Assembly: GCA_024180945.1 (NCBI GenBank)
Contig: JAKSGN010000006.1
Location: forward strand, 62,001 to 126,000
Direction: 5' to 3'
DNA length: 64,000 nt
Origin: Macrophomina tecta
Taxonomy: Eukaryota; Ascomycota; Dothideomycetes; Botryosphaeriales; Botryosphaeriaceae
In this document: in pieces, positions 1 to 12,765 of the stretch
Position numbering within the stretch: position 1 is the first letter of the stretch
Layout of the letters: the number at the start of each line of letters is the position of its first letter
Notes under the pieces: model-generated
What the model was told of the DNA's origin: nothing
Databases searched by the model: none
What the model saw: the letters and a program-made list of their open reading frames with translations, nothing else
Translations under genes and position numbers: made by a program

Positions 1-3000
1 GCGTAGCGGCTATAAAAGCATAGCTTGCATGTGCTGGTAGTTTGGGTCGAGGCGGGGCTTTTCGACTGGCTTATAATGCGCCATTCTTCCCATATATGTA
101 AGTAAGACGCGGTAGCTCAGCAGGTCGAGTTTTACGCATCATCGCCATTGACGAAACGATTGGATCCTAACTAACGTTCTGCTACACGCCATCCTGATTT
201 TAGACAGAAATAACGGCTACTCCTTGCAAAATATCCATAGTCGTCTAACCTGACTAAGCAACCTTATCCAGTCTTCTAAAGCCCATAGTAGAGTGTAATC
301 TTAACGTTGCATGCGGCATCTGCTAGACGCCTCGGATCTGCCGAGAGAATTTTCTATCCGTTAGGTATTATATAATTAACATCGCCCCCATGTTTCCCCT
401 TACCTAAATTCCTTGGCCTGCGGGATTTTCTTGGTTCTTCTCTTCGGTTAGCTTATAGATCTTATTAGTAATGAGCTTAAGTACACTAATACTTTAATTC
501 TTAGCCTGCTCTAAACTCTTCTCAGAAGTCAGACGGGAAATCTATACACAAGGGCCAGGCTGCGGTAGAGGGAGATTCGGCGGAGAGTAATTCTATTTAG
601 GCCTTCGAGTTATTAGAGGGGGACGCCATTATTAGAAGGCTTTAATACGGAGATAGCGGTTTAGTAAAAATAACGGTAACTAGAGAGGCTAGCGAGCGGA
701 TTTAAGTTTTATTATATAAGTAATAACTTCGTTTCGTGTTAGTTCTAATCGCAAAGAATACGCGATACGATTAGAGTAGGTTTAACTCGGAACGCTACGC
801 TACGGTCTCGTTTCCCATTTTACAAGTTAGGTGCTGTTCTCCGACCCACTAATAGCTTTATTCTATAAAGGCATTAGACGAGGGCTACAGTCAGCTAGCT
901 GGCTGCGCTAGTTTAGACCTGCGCCATACGTTCGAGGCGGAGAGCTACCCGATAAAAGCATACTATTCTCTACCGACTACTCGCATGCATGCATCTAGAT
1001 CTATGTAGAAGAATTATCCAAGACGCATAGCCTCTCGCAGATGTGGACTGTATAAATTCTATTATCTATGCGGCAGAAGATTATGTAATCACGAGACGGT
1101 AACTCGTTATAGTATCCTAATTCCCTCTTCTATAATATTTTAACACTTAGGTGGGTAAAAGAACTACTATGCCATCGATCGTGAGTGTTCTAGCTCGTAA
1201 GGCAGCTTTCTTCGCGTGAGGATATTTATAACCACGTCTAAGTTGGCATGCGGCGGAAATCCCTAATAGTTAAGAAATTTTATTCCTGGCCGTACCGGAA
1301 GATGGACTAGAGGTAAAGTAGTTAGCACCCGAGAAAAGCTACTACTAGGTATAAAAAGGGCAAGAAAATCTCGATTGGATAGAATAATTACGGATTGCTA
1401 CCAGAGCTATATATTCGCATACACAGAGAGGAACGAGATTAAGGGGCCCGCCTACAAGTCCTAATCTAGATAGCTTAATACATAATAACCTTATCGTCGC
1501 TCCCGTCGTTATAGTAATTTAAATTCTTTTTTCGATAAAAGTCCAAAATGTCGTCTTCGACCCTAGGGTTATATGGATAGCGCAGCCGAGCCCACAAGCT
1601 AGCCGAGATACTAGAGATTCCGCGGTACGCATCTATAAGCATCTGGGTCGTAGTGTAATTCTTACTTCTGACCTTGATGAGCCTATAAACAGTTCCGAGA
1701 TTACCGTAGCCATCCATTGCTATTATCTAATCGTATAAACTTCCACGGGTCTAAGAGCTTTACGGATTTCCGGGATAGTACCGTTACTTAGCTAATTTAG
1801 CCGGTGTATAATCATAGAGAGATCACGGGCCGTAAGTAATATCGGACAAGCACTATTCCCGAAGAACCACCGCTTATTATACTCCGTGGCGAATAATTAT
1901 TTAGAAGGGCCTCTTCCTAGATCTAAATAACCGTCGGTCACGATAAGTATCATGCCAGCTACTAGTAGGTAGGAGATTTAGCCAGGTTAGACCGTGAATA
2001 AATCACTCGTATTCATGACATGCGGAGCTTACGACCTAACGGGTAGGCCACTATTCGTACCGGTGACTTCGTGACGCGCGAGGAATCGAAAAAATTTCTA
2101 AGCGATACGCTCCTAGAACAATAACTTAGTGATGTAGCAGATATTGTTTCCCTGGCCTTGCCTTACCTCGGGAGATCCGCCAAGGAAACTCTTAGAGATA
2201 TTACCTTCCTTACTTAGTATATCCGAGTGCTATGGGTTCGATTCATGCGCATCTACGGGCACTACCCTGTTATCGACGGGAAGGACACGAAGTATTACCG
2301 TTATAAAATCCGTGACTTTAGCTTCACGGACCAAGAAGGCAAGGAAAAGTAGGCAACCTATAAATTCACGAAGAACGTCTACGATAACTAGATACCCAAC
2401 CACTTTAAGCGTATCTGCTTGTGTTAGACCGAAAAAAGCACGGCGCCGCACTGTAATTCAGTGCGAATTGATTGAGTTATATTCTAATAGCTTAGCTATC
2501 ATGGATCTCCCTACTGGCGTTAACTTTAACGTCTCGCAGGAGTCGGAACTGTATTTTTTAAGCCAGACCGGCCTGTCGCAAGAGCTAGAAAGCCGCCACC
2601 TTTCGCAGTCGGAAAGCTCGGCATCAGTTACTGGCCGGGATAACGGATCAAGCGTAGTAGACGTTGGATATACGACTCTAGATATATTTATTTCGCAGAG
2701 CTTTAAGAAACAAAGGCGGGGGCGCTAACGGTATAATAGCCTAAGTTCTTAGAGTATTCTTGCGGCGTTTAATGGAATTGGGGTATGTATTTAGCGTTCC
2801 AAACGATTATATTACCTAGTGGTTTTACTACACCGTTCTTCTATGTCTTCGTAGGCTAGGTAGGTACAACTATTAGTAGAGGGCTTAATTAGGTTAGTTA
2901 CCGCGTGCCAAGGTCGGCGTTTATTTAATACCGAACTAACTAGATAAGTTTATTCACGGCCTTCTAAGCCTCTAAGCTCTTAGGGGCTTTGTTAATTAGG

Positions 3001-5840
3001 GGCTGAATTGAGTGTAATTAGGTCGCGATTTAGGCTCAAACACCAAGATTTGGTTAAAAAAATAGATTTATATATAAACGAATAACCTCATTTTGATTTA
3101 ACTGCTTAAACGGCGCCAAACCACCAAGTATTCGTTAGATTATCGCGATTATATAGCTGCGAATAGCCTTAGTTAAGTTTGGTGTTTCTACCCCTGTAAG
3201 CCCATTAACGCTAGTAGCCCTCTACTATAGTTGCCTACCTAGCCTACGAAGATAATAGTATCAGAAAATTCATTCTTCGATAGCGTAAGCTCTATCTGCC
3301 TGACTTCTACTATTATTATATTCTTATCTTTGTGCAATTATTCCCACCGAGCCGTCTTATCGTGGGCTATCTATAATAATATCTTAATAAAGGTATGCTT
3401 ACTGTTTCCCCTTCAGGCCCGGTGTGCGTGGTCGGCTTGGTAGACCTGAACTAAATAGCTGTCAGGACAATAGGCCCTGGCATACCCTTAGGGTGCTTAT
3501 ACCGTGCGTTCCACGTGCTTATCACGTGCTACGCACGGGCCCCCAGTATATAACGCCACCAAGGGGTGAATCCTGCACTACTAAGGATTCGCACCTGAGA
3601 ATATACGACTCTTCTGAAGGCTCCCTGCTTATAACCAGCCCACTTGCTCACAATAGCTTACTAACGTTAGCTAATAGAGGAGATAGAATAGTATTATACT
3701 TCTTTTCCGCTAAATATAAGGCGGAACTAAATCTAATTAAGTCTTAGCCTTACCGATAGCCCGTTTGGTTATATAAAACCTATTAATAGAGCTTTATATA
3801 TAGAGATTTTCTTAAATCTAGATCGTTCTAAGAAGGTATTATATAAGCATCTCTTAAGAAACTATATAAGTAGGCTATTAAATCGTATTAAGTATATACG
3901 GCTTACTTTTATTCTATACTTTATGCTAAGCAGCTTATAAAATGGATCTTATAACTTAACGAGCACCTATTGCTATATTCTACGATATAACTACTCGATT
4001 TCCTAGATAGAATGGATTTTTCCCGATACGGGATTATATTAACTATCACCGTTTCGTCTAAGAGAATAAAGCCAATATTATCCTCGCGGACTACTATTAG
4101 GAGCATTGCTATGTAGCCTACTTAATAACTTATCTAGAGACGAATGGTTCTAAATATATAATATATTAAGCCCCGGCCGGCTGGACGGAGCTATCGAGGT
4201 AGATTAGGGTCTCTCGGAGTTCCGAATTACAGTTCGAGAGCGTTATACGGTTTTTAATATACTTTGTATAAACAGATACGGTCTCGATTTGTATTTATTG
4301 CGAAAACAGTATCTCTCGAGAAGAAGGCTATATAATCTTCTAGAGTTGCTACGGAGCCTATTACTACTAAAGATACTTACGGCGGTATCTTTCTAGACGA
4401 GGCGTATAATGCTATCGTTATTTATTTTCTATTAGGGAAACAAGCTTACGTTAGGGTAAAAATCCGTCGACTTTCTATTTTTTTAGAAAGGCTACCGTCT
4501 TAGCCCCCGGTTAAGTAGCGTTCAGATCTAACGATTAGAGAGACACCGGTACGGACCCCGTTCGAGTCTACTTTAGAACTACTTTAGATAAGGGATTCGG
4601 CTGCCTCATCATTAAGCGGAAGCAACTCGGATATATTAAAGAGGTTCGAATAGCGGCTTCGACCCTTATTTAAGCCGCTTCGAATTGGAGATACTAGATC
4701 CCTTATATTAACCACTATACCTATTATAACTAATGTTGCGTTTAATGCGTTGACCACTATACCCTTTATCTTAACCATTCATTCGTCAACGGAGGCTCTA
4801 CCCCTATATTTAAATGAGTTAGAAAACCGTAATCGAGATTTAAACGCCCTTCTGGGCGAAGATGACGAGGATTGCCTTGTATACACCCGACCGCTAAGTA
4901 AGAATCCGGCTTTGGCGTTTAGTTACAACGCAAACCATCGATTCTATAGATACTGTATCGAGAAGTAGATATATCTTTACGCGAGTAGCGATCGTAGCCC
5001 TTCTTACCCTACGTGCCGACGAGGGATTGCCGTAGACTCTCGTTTAGAGCCGAAAGATATTATTATTCTAGAGGGGATTTAAGTAGCCGAATAGAGATTT
5101 CGGGATGGCTTTCTAAACGACCTTCTAAGAGATATTTACTTAGCTTCCCCTAAGCTATAGGAGCTTCGTCGTATATATAAGAAAGCAGAGAATGCTCTAT
5201 ACTAGATATTTAGGGCCTTTTTAGAAAATTCTCCCATATCAAACGCTGAAGCTTAGGAGATTATAGAGGTCAATAAAGAGGTTAAGATTTAGAATCGAAT
5301 TTACTATTTTAAGGACTATATAGGTTTACTTAAAATAGAACGAATTCGGGAGCTTTATTTAGATAGATCTACCTAGAAGTACTAGATTCATACGTACTTT
5401 GCTTCTAATAGAATCTTAGTACCATCGCCTACGGGTTGGATACACTTAGAGGAAAGGCAGCGTTAGATAGAATAGGATTAAGATTAATAGTTACGAACTA
5501 AAGTACAAATTCCTTATAGCGAGAGATAAGAATTATAGAGAAATCCGTTATAATTCCTTTACTATAAAAGCCGTATCTTGTTATTGACTACCCGGCCCCT
5601 CTCGAATAATGTTGCAATATCCTTGGGCTTTAGTGCTATGACTTTACTATCTTGCTTCAACTAAAGCGGAATCGGGTTATTCGATTTATAAGACGGCTAA
5701 AATTCGTTCGCGTCTATTCCCTTGAGCTCGGGACGTGCAATAAAGAGGTTTTGGCTGAACCACTCTGCGAGCGGTTTTAAGTCATCGCTAAAGAAACTAC
5801 GTATATTAGCTATAAGACTTAGACACGGTTGTTTCTGAAC
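1..5840. repeat. Degenerate RIP-like tract, no intact gene
   Basis: This stretch has no convincing long open frame. It is crowded with TAG, TAA, CTA and TTA words in all frames. By eye, CpA and TpG are depleted while CpG and TpA stay common, for example around 3781-3900 and 4081-4260. That is the pattern expected from RIP acting on CpA. Short coding-like islands survive: 1475-1717 (annotated separately), about 2504-2728 (Ser/Gln-rich, unrecognised) and 4750-4968 (unrecognised). It is most likely a heap of old mutated repeats. I could not identify the parent elements. Confidence 0.6.
1475..1717 (-). pseudogene. Degenerate third member of an unrecognised fungal family
   Basis: The 80-residue frame resembles the C-terminal third of the proteins encoded at 13123-13677 and 15761-16648. 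It shares MDG followed by YRLIK, a Gln-Met pair, GISSIS in place of GLSCIS, and a C-terminal Asp-rich stretch ending in Met-Tyr or Leu-Tyr. Just upstream on the minus strand the homology continues through an in-frame TAG (Ile-stop-Ile-Ile-Ala before MDG), where the relative at 13.1 kb has Gln. This is therefore a RIP-damaged relic rather than a working gene. The function of the family is unknown. Confidence 0.5.
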
Positions 5841-7464
5841 TTACTCCGTAATAAGGGGACGTTTCTTTAGCTGCTTCCACGTCTCGGGGGGATCGTAACT
5901 TATAATATCCAGGGCAGGTGGACGTTTCGGAAATTGAGTTTTCTTATTAAGAGGGAACAAGAGCAGCCACTTGGGATTGTGGCCAACTAGTAGGTTCTGA
6001 AGGAGTTTTCCTTTGTTCAGGTACTTATTGTTATCCATCTTGACGACTTCGGGATCTACGGGATGGTCCCGCCCCAGTTCCCTGGCCAGCTCTGCAACAA
6101 GACAGTTCCTTGTTATTTGCTCTGCAGTCTGGCCTGATTTATTTGTTGGAACCAACTGGGCCGCTCCTGGAGTGAAGTCCTGTGGCTTGCGTGCTGACGT
6201 AGCTTTGAGCCTTTTCCGATGCAACTTGTTTTGAGCTAGTTGGGCCGCAACACCAGCCCTTCTTTCTTTGAATGCCCAAAAGTAGCAGACCTTATAATAG
6301 GATTCAGTGAAAGTTGTCTCATAAGGGACTGAGTCGACGAGACCTTTGATATGTTGGTGTAAAGTCGCGATTTTTGAGGTCATGCCTTCATCAATCTGCT
6401 GCTGCTGCTGCTTGTATTGCTGCCATTGCTTGAGTTGCAAGAGACGTTCGGGGCAGGCCACCTCGCACATGAATTGGACAGCGCGTAGAACCGAGAGAAG
6501 TGGTCGATTTGGTGCGTCTCGGACCACCTGGACTAGTAGAGAGCCGTCGAACCCTCTATCATTCGCACAGCGTAGCAGGCAGTCCGCCCATTGCTGCGGA
6601 AGTTCCAGCTTGTCGTGCTCAATTTGATGAAGTACAGGTTGGTATTTGAATAGCGAACGATGAATCTTCACGCTCTGTGGTGGAGGATCCTCAAAGGGTG
6701 AGTCGGGGGTGGGCCTCTTTTTTGAAGTCGGTGTAGGGACCGGGACTTGTGCAACTAGCCTGCCTTGAGAGCTAACATGTTTATAGCGATCCGTAAACAT
6801 TTGGAGATAGCGTCCTCGTAAGCCGTCAAGCTGTGCCCGTATTGTCTTCGCGGAGGTACTTGGAGCTATTTCTAGTAAGGTCTCCGGAGAAAGAAATCCC
6901 TCTGCGCGGCGAATGACACCTATACCACAATTGTAGGAGTCGGGTTGTAACCCATGCTCATACAACTTGCTAAATTTTAGTATTTCTCGCTGAAGCAGCA
7001 ATGAAGGAACATACTGGCTGAATACTGGGATGTTCCCAGTTAATTTGAAGGAGTGGACCGCCAACAGAGACGCGGAAGTTGTTGACAAAGGTGGCGATAT
7101 TTCGTGCTAGTATAGCGGCATTCTCCTCTTGTCCCCTCTCCGCGCCAAAAACGTGTACCTTGCGTCGCTGGAACTCGACAACAATGAGAACCCAATGATT
7201 CCCTTTACCCTCATCATCGCAGTCCAGCGAGCCGTATTGGACATTATAAGCAATGAATAGGTGAGTGCAATTCGTGTCGTGTCTAAGTAATGGCAAATCC
7301 TCACTGCTCTGTTTGCGGGCAAGACCGTTCCTCGGGAAGTTCTGGATGGCGTGTCTCGCCACCAAAGCCTCGGCAGATTCTGGCAAAAGTTCCTTCAGAA
7401 CGGCTAAGATGATGGAGTCGTTAAGCCATCTACCTGGGAGAAGGCGCATCAAATCATCGCCCAT
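5841..7464 (-). CDS. Ulp1-like (C48) cysteine protease region with long C-terminal tail
   Basis: Read from the ATG at 7464, the protein starts with the typical Ulp1 opening (LLPGRWLNDS). It continues to the His-Trp of the active site (NHWVLIVV) and then, in another frame, to the oxyanion Gln and nucleophile Cys (LQPDSYNCGIGV, Cys at residue 54 of the 5841-7088 frame). The two frames join through a likely 49-bp intron at 6966-7014 (GTATGT donor, CTAAA branch). The third catalytic residue, normally Asp in a YDS-like motif, seems to be Gly (VHVFGAE), so activity is doubtful. After the protease come roughly 360 residues with a Gln-run and basic patches, not recognised. The ORF lies in the same frame as the JmjC ORF upstream, separated by one TAG at 7501-7503, so both may belong to one gene. 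In this family the role would be SUMO or other isopeptide cleavage. Confidence 0.6.
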
Positions 7465-7500
7465 ACTGAGGGCATTCGAGGTATTCTGGACGAGCTGAAC

Positions 7501-9654
7501 CTATCCAATCTCGTCTTGAGCTGTGGGTAAGTCGATCATATCGTCGGCGTCGACGTTGCGATGGAAACCGTTGAGATCCTCCGTAGATGGTGGTTTCCCA
7601 GCTGAATGTTCACTGATGGAGATCAAGCCACCTCCCTGTTGGTATGGCTCTGTTTCACCACTGTCATACTCGAAGCCCTCAACTGTTTTTTTCAAGCTCT
7701 GTTTGCTCTGCATCGGAGGAACTTCACCTGGTGTGCCGCTGCCTTTGTCGCTAGGTGCTGGAGTTTGGAGTTGCAGAACGTTGCCATCAGCATCTATTGA
7801 CGCATCTTCGTGTGGCGATGAAAAGTCATTCTGGGAACGGCTGGTATTGCTTGCGGCGGGGTTGAGGTCGTTATCAAGCTGGTCGAAGATTTGCTCAATG
7901 TCATGGATTATGCGTTCAAATTCTGTTTCCTCATCCTTTTCATCTTCCACTTGCTCTTCCTCTTCCTCCTGTTCTTCCTCCCGTTCTTGGTCTTGGTCTT
8001 GCTCTTGCTTTTCCTCGTCCTCTTCCTCGTACTCTTCCTCGTCCTCGTCCTCGTCCTCGTCCACTTCCACTCCCTCTTCCTCTTCCTCTTCCTCTTCCTC
8101 GTCCCCTTGCTCTTGCTCTTGCTCTTGCTCTTGCTCTTGCTCGTTCTCTTCCTCGTCCTCGTCCTCGTTCTCTTCCTCGTCCTCTTCCTCTTCCTCGTCC
8201 ATTTCCACTTCCTCTTCCTCGTCCTCTTCCTCGTCCTCTTCCTCGTCCTCGTCCTTGTCCTCGTCTTCTTGCTCTTTCTGTTTCTCTTGCTTACGCTCTT
8301 GCTCCTCATCTTGCTCCTGCTCTTCATCTCCCTTTTCGAAGTAACTTAGGCCTTGAGCTTCTATCCCCCCTTTCGGGTCGGTTGGACATGGTGTACTATC
8401 CGGGATGGATTCGTCATCGGAAGAACAGTCAGCTTCCTCAAGCCTGAGGTGCACTGCTTTCAAAGGGTAGTCAAGGGAACAGTTCTTAGAGCAGAATTGG
8501 TAGTCCATCGTGGCTACATTCCAGTCAGTCTGCTCCGCGAAGTTCACCGCATCAGCGATGTTGGGCCCAGCGTTGACTACCATATGGTACGTTCCGCTCA
8601 ACGTGACAACCATCTCTCCAGCCTTGCAGACAACAGTATCATATGGAATCTCCCACTCGTCTAGAAGATCTGGGGATAACAAGCTGTCCAAATGACGAAC
8701 GAATTGCGAGCATAAAGGGGCGACAACATCCGTTGGAAAAAGGTTCCTTAGTTTTCTCTCAAGCCTTTCACGAGATCCCGGTGGCACAAATAGCCAGACT
8801 TTCGAGGCTCCTGCGAGTACTAGATTCATGGAACCTAAGTTTGCATCTTCGACATGCATGGCAGTTGATGATCCAGCTTCCGTACTCACGTACTCGTACG
8901 CAGTATGTATCCCAGGAACGCTTTTTCGAGTCATGCGAAGCCGATCGCCACAGTCGAGTAAGGATTCCGGAGGAAGACCAACACTCTCGCGCCATCGAGG
9001 CGAGTTATCGGCAGGGCCAACGAAGTAAGGAACACGTCTGCCTCTCATCGTAGCACTTGCCACGGTAGAGCGAAGTAAGTGGTGGTGGTCTGGCTCCAGC
9101 ATGTCGTGATTGAGCCTGGCAAGATTTGGCAGCTTGAAGTGCTTAATCTTCGTACTGGAGTCAGTCCAGACCTTTGAAATACGACCACGGATGTTGTTGG
9201 GAGTATCGACCGCACGATGGATGAGCATCTGAGACTGATAGTTCTCAAGCTCGCCGTGAACGGAGTTGCTAATCTTCACCGGATCGACTGCCTGCATAAC
9301 TTCCTTTTGAAGGGCCACCTTAAACCATCCAAGCTCTTTATAGTCTGGACGATCTTTAAGCACTTGCTGTATTGTTGGTACGATAGCGTGTTTCATCTGA
9401 TCATGCCCAAACTTGATCCGTCCGTCATAGCAACTGTCGCGTTGAAAGACTTTCGATACTGGCTTTCGTTCTTGTGGCTTCGGTGGCTTGTGGACCTTCT
9501 TGGGTGTTGGTGGGGCTTCAGTGATGTCGATTAGACTATTAACTGTCTTGGCCAGTTTATCGGTGTGTGATTTGAGTTCTCGTGCAAAGAAAGCTATTTC
9601 TTTGAGGCTCTCGTTGCTCTGTTGGTTCCTCACTTGTGCGATAACTTTCTGCAT
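7501..9654 (-). CDS. JmjC-domain protein with long acidic tail
   Basis: 717 residues from the ATG at 9654. Residues 1-240 are unrecognised. Residues about 245-385 form a JmjC domain: His267 and Glu269 in [13 protein letters not shown] give the HxE iron ligands, [12 protein letters not shown] follows as in KDM4-type demethylases, and His357 ([10 protein letters not shown]) is the distal ligand. Cys387, Cys392 and His403 follow and could bind zinc. This predicts an Fe(II)/2-oxoglutarate dioxygenase, possibly a histone demethylase; the substrate is not shown. Residues about 445-620 are almost only Glu, Asp and Gln. The frame ends at a TAG (7501-7503) and stays open beyond it straight into the Ulp1 region, so the stop may be a mutation, an edited codon or part of an unseen intron. 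Confidence 0.75.
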   Translation of the reverse strand: MQKVIAQVRNQQSNESLKEIAFFARELKSHTDKLAKTVNSLIDITEAPPTPKKVHKPPKPQERKPVSKVFQRDSCYDGRIKFGHDQMKHAIVPTIQQVLKDRPDYKELGWFKVALQKEVMQAVDPVKISNSVHGELENYQSQMLIHRAVDTPNNIRGRISKVWTDSSTKIKHFKLPNLARLNHDMLEPDHHHLLRSTVASATMRGRRVPYFVGPADNSPRWRESVGLPPESLLDCGDRLRMTRKSVPGIHTAYEYVSTEAGSSTAMHVEDANLGSMNLVLAGASKVWLFVPPGSRERLERKLRNLFPTDVVAPLCSQFVRHLDSLLSPDLLDEWEIPYDTVVCKAGEMVVTLSGTYHMVVNAGPNIADAVNFAEQTDWNVATMDYQFCSKNCSLDYPLKAVHLRLEEADCSSDDESIPDSTPCPTDPKGGIEAQGLSYFEKGDEEQEQDEEQERKQEKQKEQEDEDKDEDEEEDEEEDEEEEVEMDEEEEEDEEENEDEDEEENEQEQEQEQEQEQGDEEEEEEEEEGVEVDEDEDEDEEEYEEEDEEKQEQDQDQEREEEQEEEEEQVEDEKDEETEFERIIHDIEQIFDQLDNDLNPAASNTSRSQNDFSSPHEDASIDADGNVLQLQTPAPSDKGSGTPGEVPPMQSKQSLKKTVEGFEYDSGETEPYQQGGGLISISEHSAGKPPSTEDLNGFHRNVDADDMIDLPTAQDEIG
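7905..8330 (-). repeat. Acidic low-complexity tract in the JmjC gene
   Basis: A purine-rich run on the coding strand (GAG, GAA, GAC, CAG) encodes long blocks of Glu, Asp and Gln. Such tracts are prone to slippage and to length variation between strains. The long Ser, Leu or Arg/Lys frames visible in the other reading frames here are by-products of this simple sequence and are not genes. Confidence 0.85.
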
Positions 9655-10230
9655 TCCTGATTAGCGACGCTTTGATTCTACGAGGCAAGGCGCACCGATA
9701 TCTTAGCAGACAGTTCGATCACATGCTTCTGGCACGTGGAAATGTCGATCGGCTGCTGGCCGCGCGTTCGAACACGGGTGGATGGAGACATAGTAGAGGT
9801 TGTGGGAAGGAGTCGCAGTGACCTTGTCTGCGCAGCCGCTCATGTTTTTATGTTCGCGCTGCTGTGCCACTGAGACTGGACGCGCGCGACTGCAGGACCC
9901 GCGATTCAGGGATCCCCAGTCCCTGATCCTGGTCCTTTCTCCTGGGCGCGCAAGGGCCTGTGCGTCGGCTGCGGCCGGCCAAGCGATGGACAGGTTGGGC
10001 TAGCGTGGACCGCCCACTCGACAAAAAGCTCGTCCGGGCGGACATGCTGACTAAAGCGAGGATGACAACAATCGGAGCTTCCGTAGCTCCCAGACTGCCA
10101 TGGAAACAAGATAAAGAGACATAGAAAAATCTGAAATAGGCCAATACGCATTGCTAAGATAATTATATCGGATAGATACAGGTCGGTATGAGAGCGATCG
10201 TTAAATTCGCATGCCTTAGGAGTTGAAAGG
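9655..10230. other. Intergenic, nothing recognised
   Basis: The stretch separates the JmjC start from the Fta2-like gene. Only short overlapping frames with no family resemblance were seen. It probably contains the JmjC promoter, but no specific element could be assigned. Confidence 0.5.
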
Positions 10231-11186
10231 TCAGCTTGACATGCTGCGTACGGGGGACTCCCGAAGCTTGAGGCCAGCCTTAAAAAGGGTGAAAAGCTCA
10301 TATATACAGGAATGATCTTCTCGGTAAACGTAATATCTTTCCCCACTCCTTAAGCCGCCAGATCGAGTATTGACCGGAACATCGGGGATGGCGGCCTTAG
10401 TTGGTGTACGAATTTTAAGTTCCTGTATCATCTTGTCAAATAAGCGAAGGCCCTGTCCCAGCTCGGCATTGACTTGCCATTCAGGGAGAATTTCAACTAA
10501 GAAATGGGGGAGAGTAAAGGAGTGGCTAAAGTCTACTAAGAGGCCACCAGAGTAGTTGCGTGCAGCTATGTCCCTCGGATATACTCCAATCTTGTGTAAG
10601 GTCCAGAGGTAATCCCGCATCCGCCGTATTGATCTTCGCTTTGAGTTGATAGGCTTCTCTACTTGAATGTACTCCTTGACGAGAGCGCGTAACTGTCCTG
10701 TACCGTATTCCCAGTTCCAATCATCAGGGTTGAGATAGAACTCGTGTTGTAAGATACTCTCGTGCTCGGCCGTCAGGTTGGGATAGCCATAACATGGTGC
10801 AGCAATTGGGGTTTTACTGCTGGAAGGGCCCTCGCGGTAGAACTGGGCGATCCTGCCATATGCACGACATTCAGCGAGGAAAGGGTCCGTGTGGTTGACA
10901 ATGGTGCTGCCGCGCACCCCGTACTCCTCGATTTCGAACCGGAACACCGCACGCGCTTCATCTAAATCGAGAAACTTGAAGTGAATTTCTTGGTATTATG
11001 TTCATATCGGCGTAGTTAGGCTGTTCATACCACTTTCATTGCGAAAGTTTCTCCGTCTATCGTGACCTTGAAAACGGCTCCAGCGCCAAACTATGTGTTG
11101 TTCAGGAGTTCTTGGAATTTGATCGTAGGGTTCGTTCTTGGAAATGGATGCAGTTTCGGGCCTTTGCAAGCAGGTAGTAGTTTCAT
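10231..11186 (-). pseudogene. Fta2-like kinase-fold protein, broken by one TAG
   Basis: The 238-residue frame 10231-10947 carries the hallmarks of the fungal Fta2-like family: EEYGVRG, TDPFLAECRAYGR, RALVKEYI, and a kinase-like catalytic loop YPRDIAARNYSGG followed by LVDFS. The N-terminal half is found upstream: ATG at 11184-11186, then LPACKGPKLHPF, a glycine loop FGAGAVFKV and the FAMKV lysine. A likely intron at 10975-11030 (GTATGA donor, CTAAC branch) joins it to FLDLDEARA. A TAG at 11091-11093 lies just before the glycine loop and breaks the frame. Fta2 is a kinetochore (Sim4 complex) subunit, but the many fungal relatives have no known role. I infer a recent pseudogene, or a gene needing stop-codon editing. 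Confidence 0.6.
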
Positions 11187-12604
11187 TGAAGCTTGTTGTA
11201 GCCTGTAAGCTTGTGTTGAACAGCGCAAAGAAATAAGCACTGCTGTTTTTCTGAATTGTGTGAACTACAGCAGGTTAAGTGCATGAGTAGTAGGGGCTGT
11301 GCAAGGGATAAAACGAATGTGAATCATAGAAGTGCATATGAGACACGACCTCTGGCAGCTTGTCTTTTACTTGTTCGACTGTCGGGAGGCATACTTGACA
11401 AGAGTCGGGTGCGGGAAAGGCGTACTGGCTTGGTTCGCGGAAGGCGAGCTGCATATCGCCTCTCTGCGTTCTATGATTACTCAGACAAGAACGCGACGCC
11501 TCCATATCATCCGCGGACCGTCGGGGGCCGCTTTGGATGGCCTGTACAAGCTGGACTCACACAGAAAGCTTACGCGGAGAGTGACTGCGGCACTATCAGC
11601 GCGGCATTTCTTCTGCAGCGCGAGTCGTCAGATCTCTGACGTGGATCGTCCATGAGCCAGTGATCGGCTGATCCATGGTCCATCCCCGCCTCTTCTCAGA
11701 TGGCTGGATGACGCCGCTGCTCACGCCGTCATGCTCAAAAGGGAATTTTTGCCTAGTGCGATGTGAGAAGAAGGGGAGAGGCAATGTGCACGCTTGTGGT
11801 GTCGGGTGCAAGAAAAATGGTCATGCGGACATGATGACCATGCAAAGCTCAACAGCTGGTTCGAGCCAACCTCTCTGGTCGGTAAACCCTCCGCAGTAGG
11901 ACTCGCCATAGTTGACTCAAGGAGCGTTTGACGGGGGTAAGCAGCAGGAAAGGCAACAAGACCGGATAAACATCTAGGTAAGGCCTAGGGTCTTAGCATA
12001 ACGCCACACGTACGGCGCAGGGCGGAGTACATATTACACTAGTCGATGCGGCAGACGCGGCACAAGCGGCAGAAGTGTCAAAATTGGCAATGATACACGA
12101 CAAGCATGACTGGGCCTGCCATGACAGGGTGTGGATGTCCGTGACAGCGGCGGAAACGGCAGAAGTGGCAGGCGGGGCCCACCAATAATCGCAGAGACTT
12201 ATGTGTTGCCTCACCGTTATGAAAACATGCAAGAGGCGAATGATTCCCTTGCACCCTATCGTTGCAACAGGCAGAGGTGGCAACGTCCCGGCAGTTCGGG
12301 CGATACCACCTCATCCTGGAGATCATTGCAACAATCACTCGACATCCAACCGATACATGCACTCGGAGTCAAACTATTGGTTGGCAGACCATCTTTGGAG
12401 GAAGTGGGGCGTGCCAAGTATTTTCTCAGGGCCCCGGCCGGGGGGGGCGCGGAGGGAGAGGGAGGGAGAGCGTTTGTGTACTTATATCCGGTTTTTGAGT
12501 GGGCCTTCGCTTCATGGAAGTATAAAGCGAGCTTCACCCTTCTGTTTGATATCCCAGGCTCACTCTGCTCTTTTCTATTCCGACAGAGAAAGCACGGATA
12601 TAAA
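11187..12604. other. Intergenic, nothing recognised
   Basis: Several frames of 60-150 codons overlap on both strands without any family resemblance or consistent splice structure. No RNA gene or repeat was recognised. Confidence 0.45.
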
Positions 12605-12765
12605 ATGCAGTCCTTCCACCCGAAGACGGAAATCCCACCTCCCGAAGAGGAACCTTTGCTGAAGGTCGAAGCAAACCGAGAGTGCTATGGAGCGAGCGAT
12701 GAAAGCGATGTGACGGCCGAGTGGGACGCGGACCACGATTGGTATGATGACAGAGGTGAAGGCCA

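Noticed and set aside
4750..4968. Possible remnant of a DUF3435 (Starship captain) gene in the left tract
   Set aside because: I compared the frame with what I recall of that family and saw no recognisable tyrosine-recombinase motif; it stays unassigned.
7523..8349. Long Ser-, Leu- and Arg/Lys-rich frames in the acidic tract
   Set aside because: They are other-frame readings of the simple GAG/GAA/CAG repeat in the JmjC gene and have no independent support.
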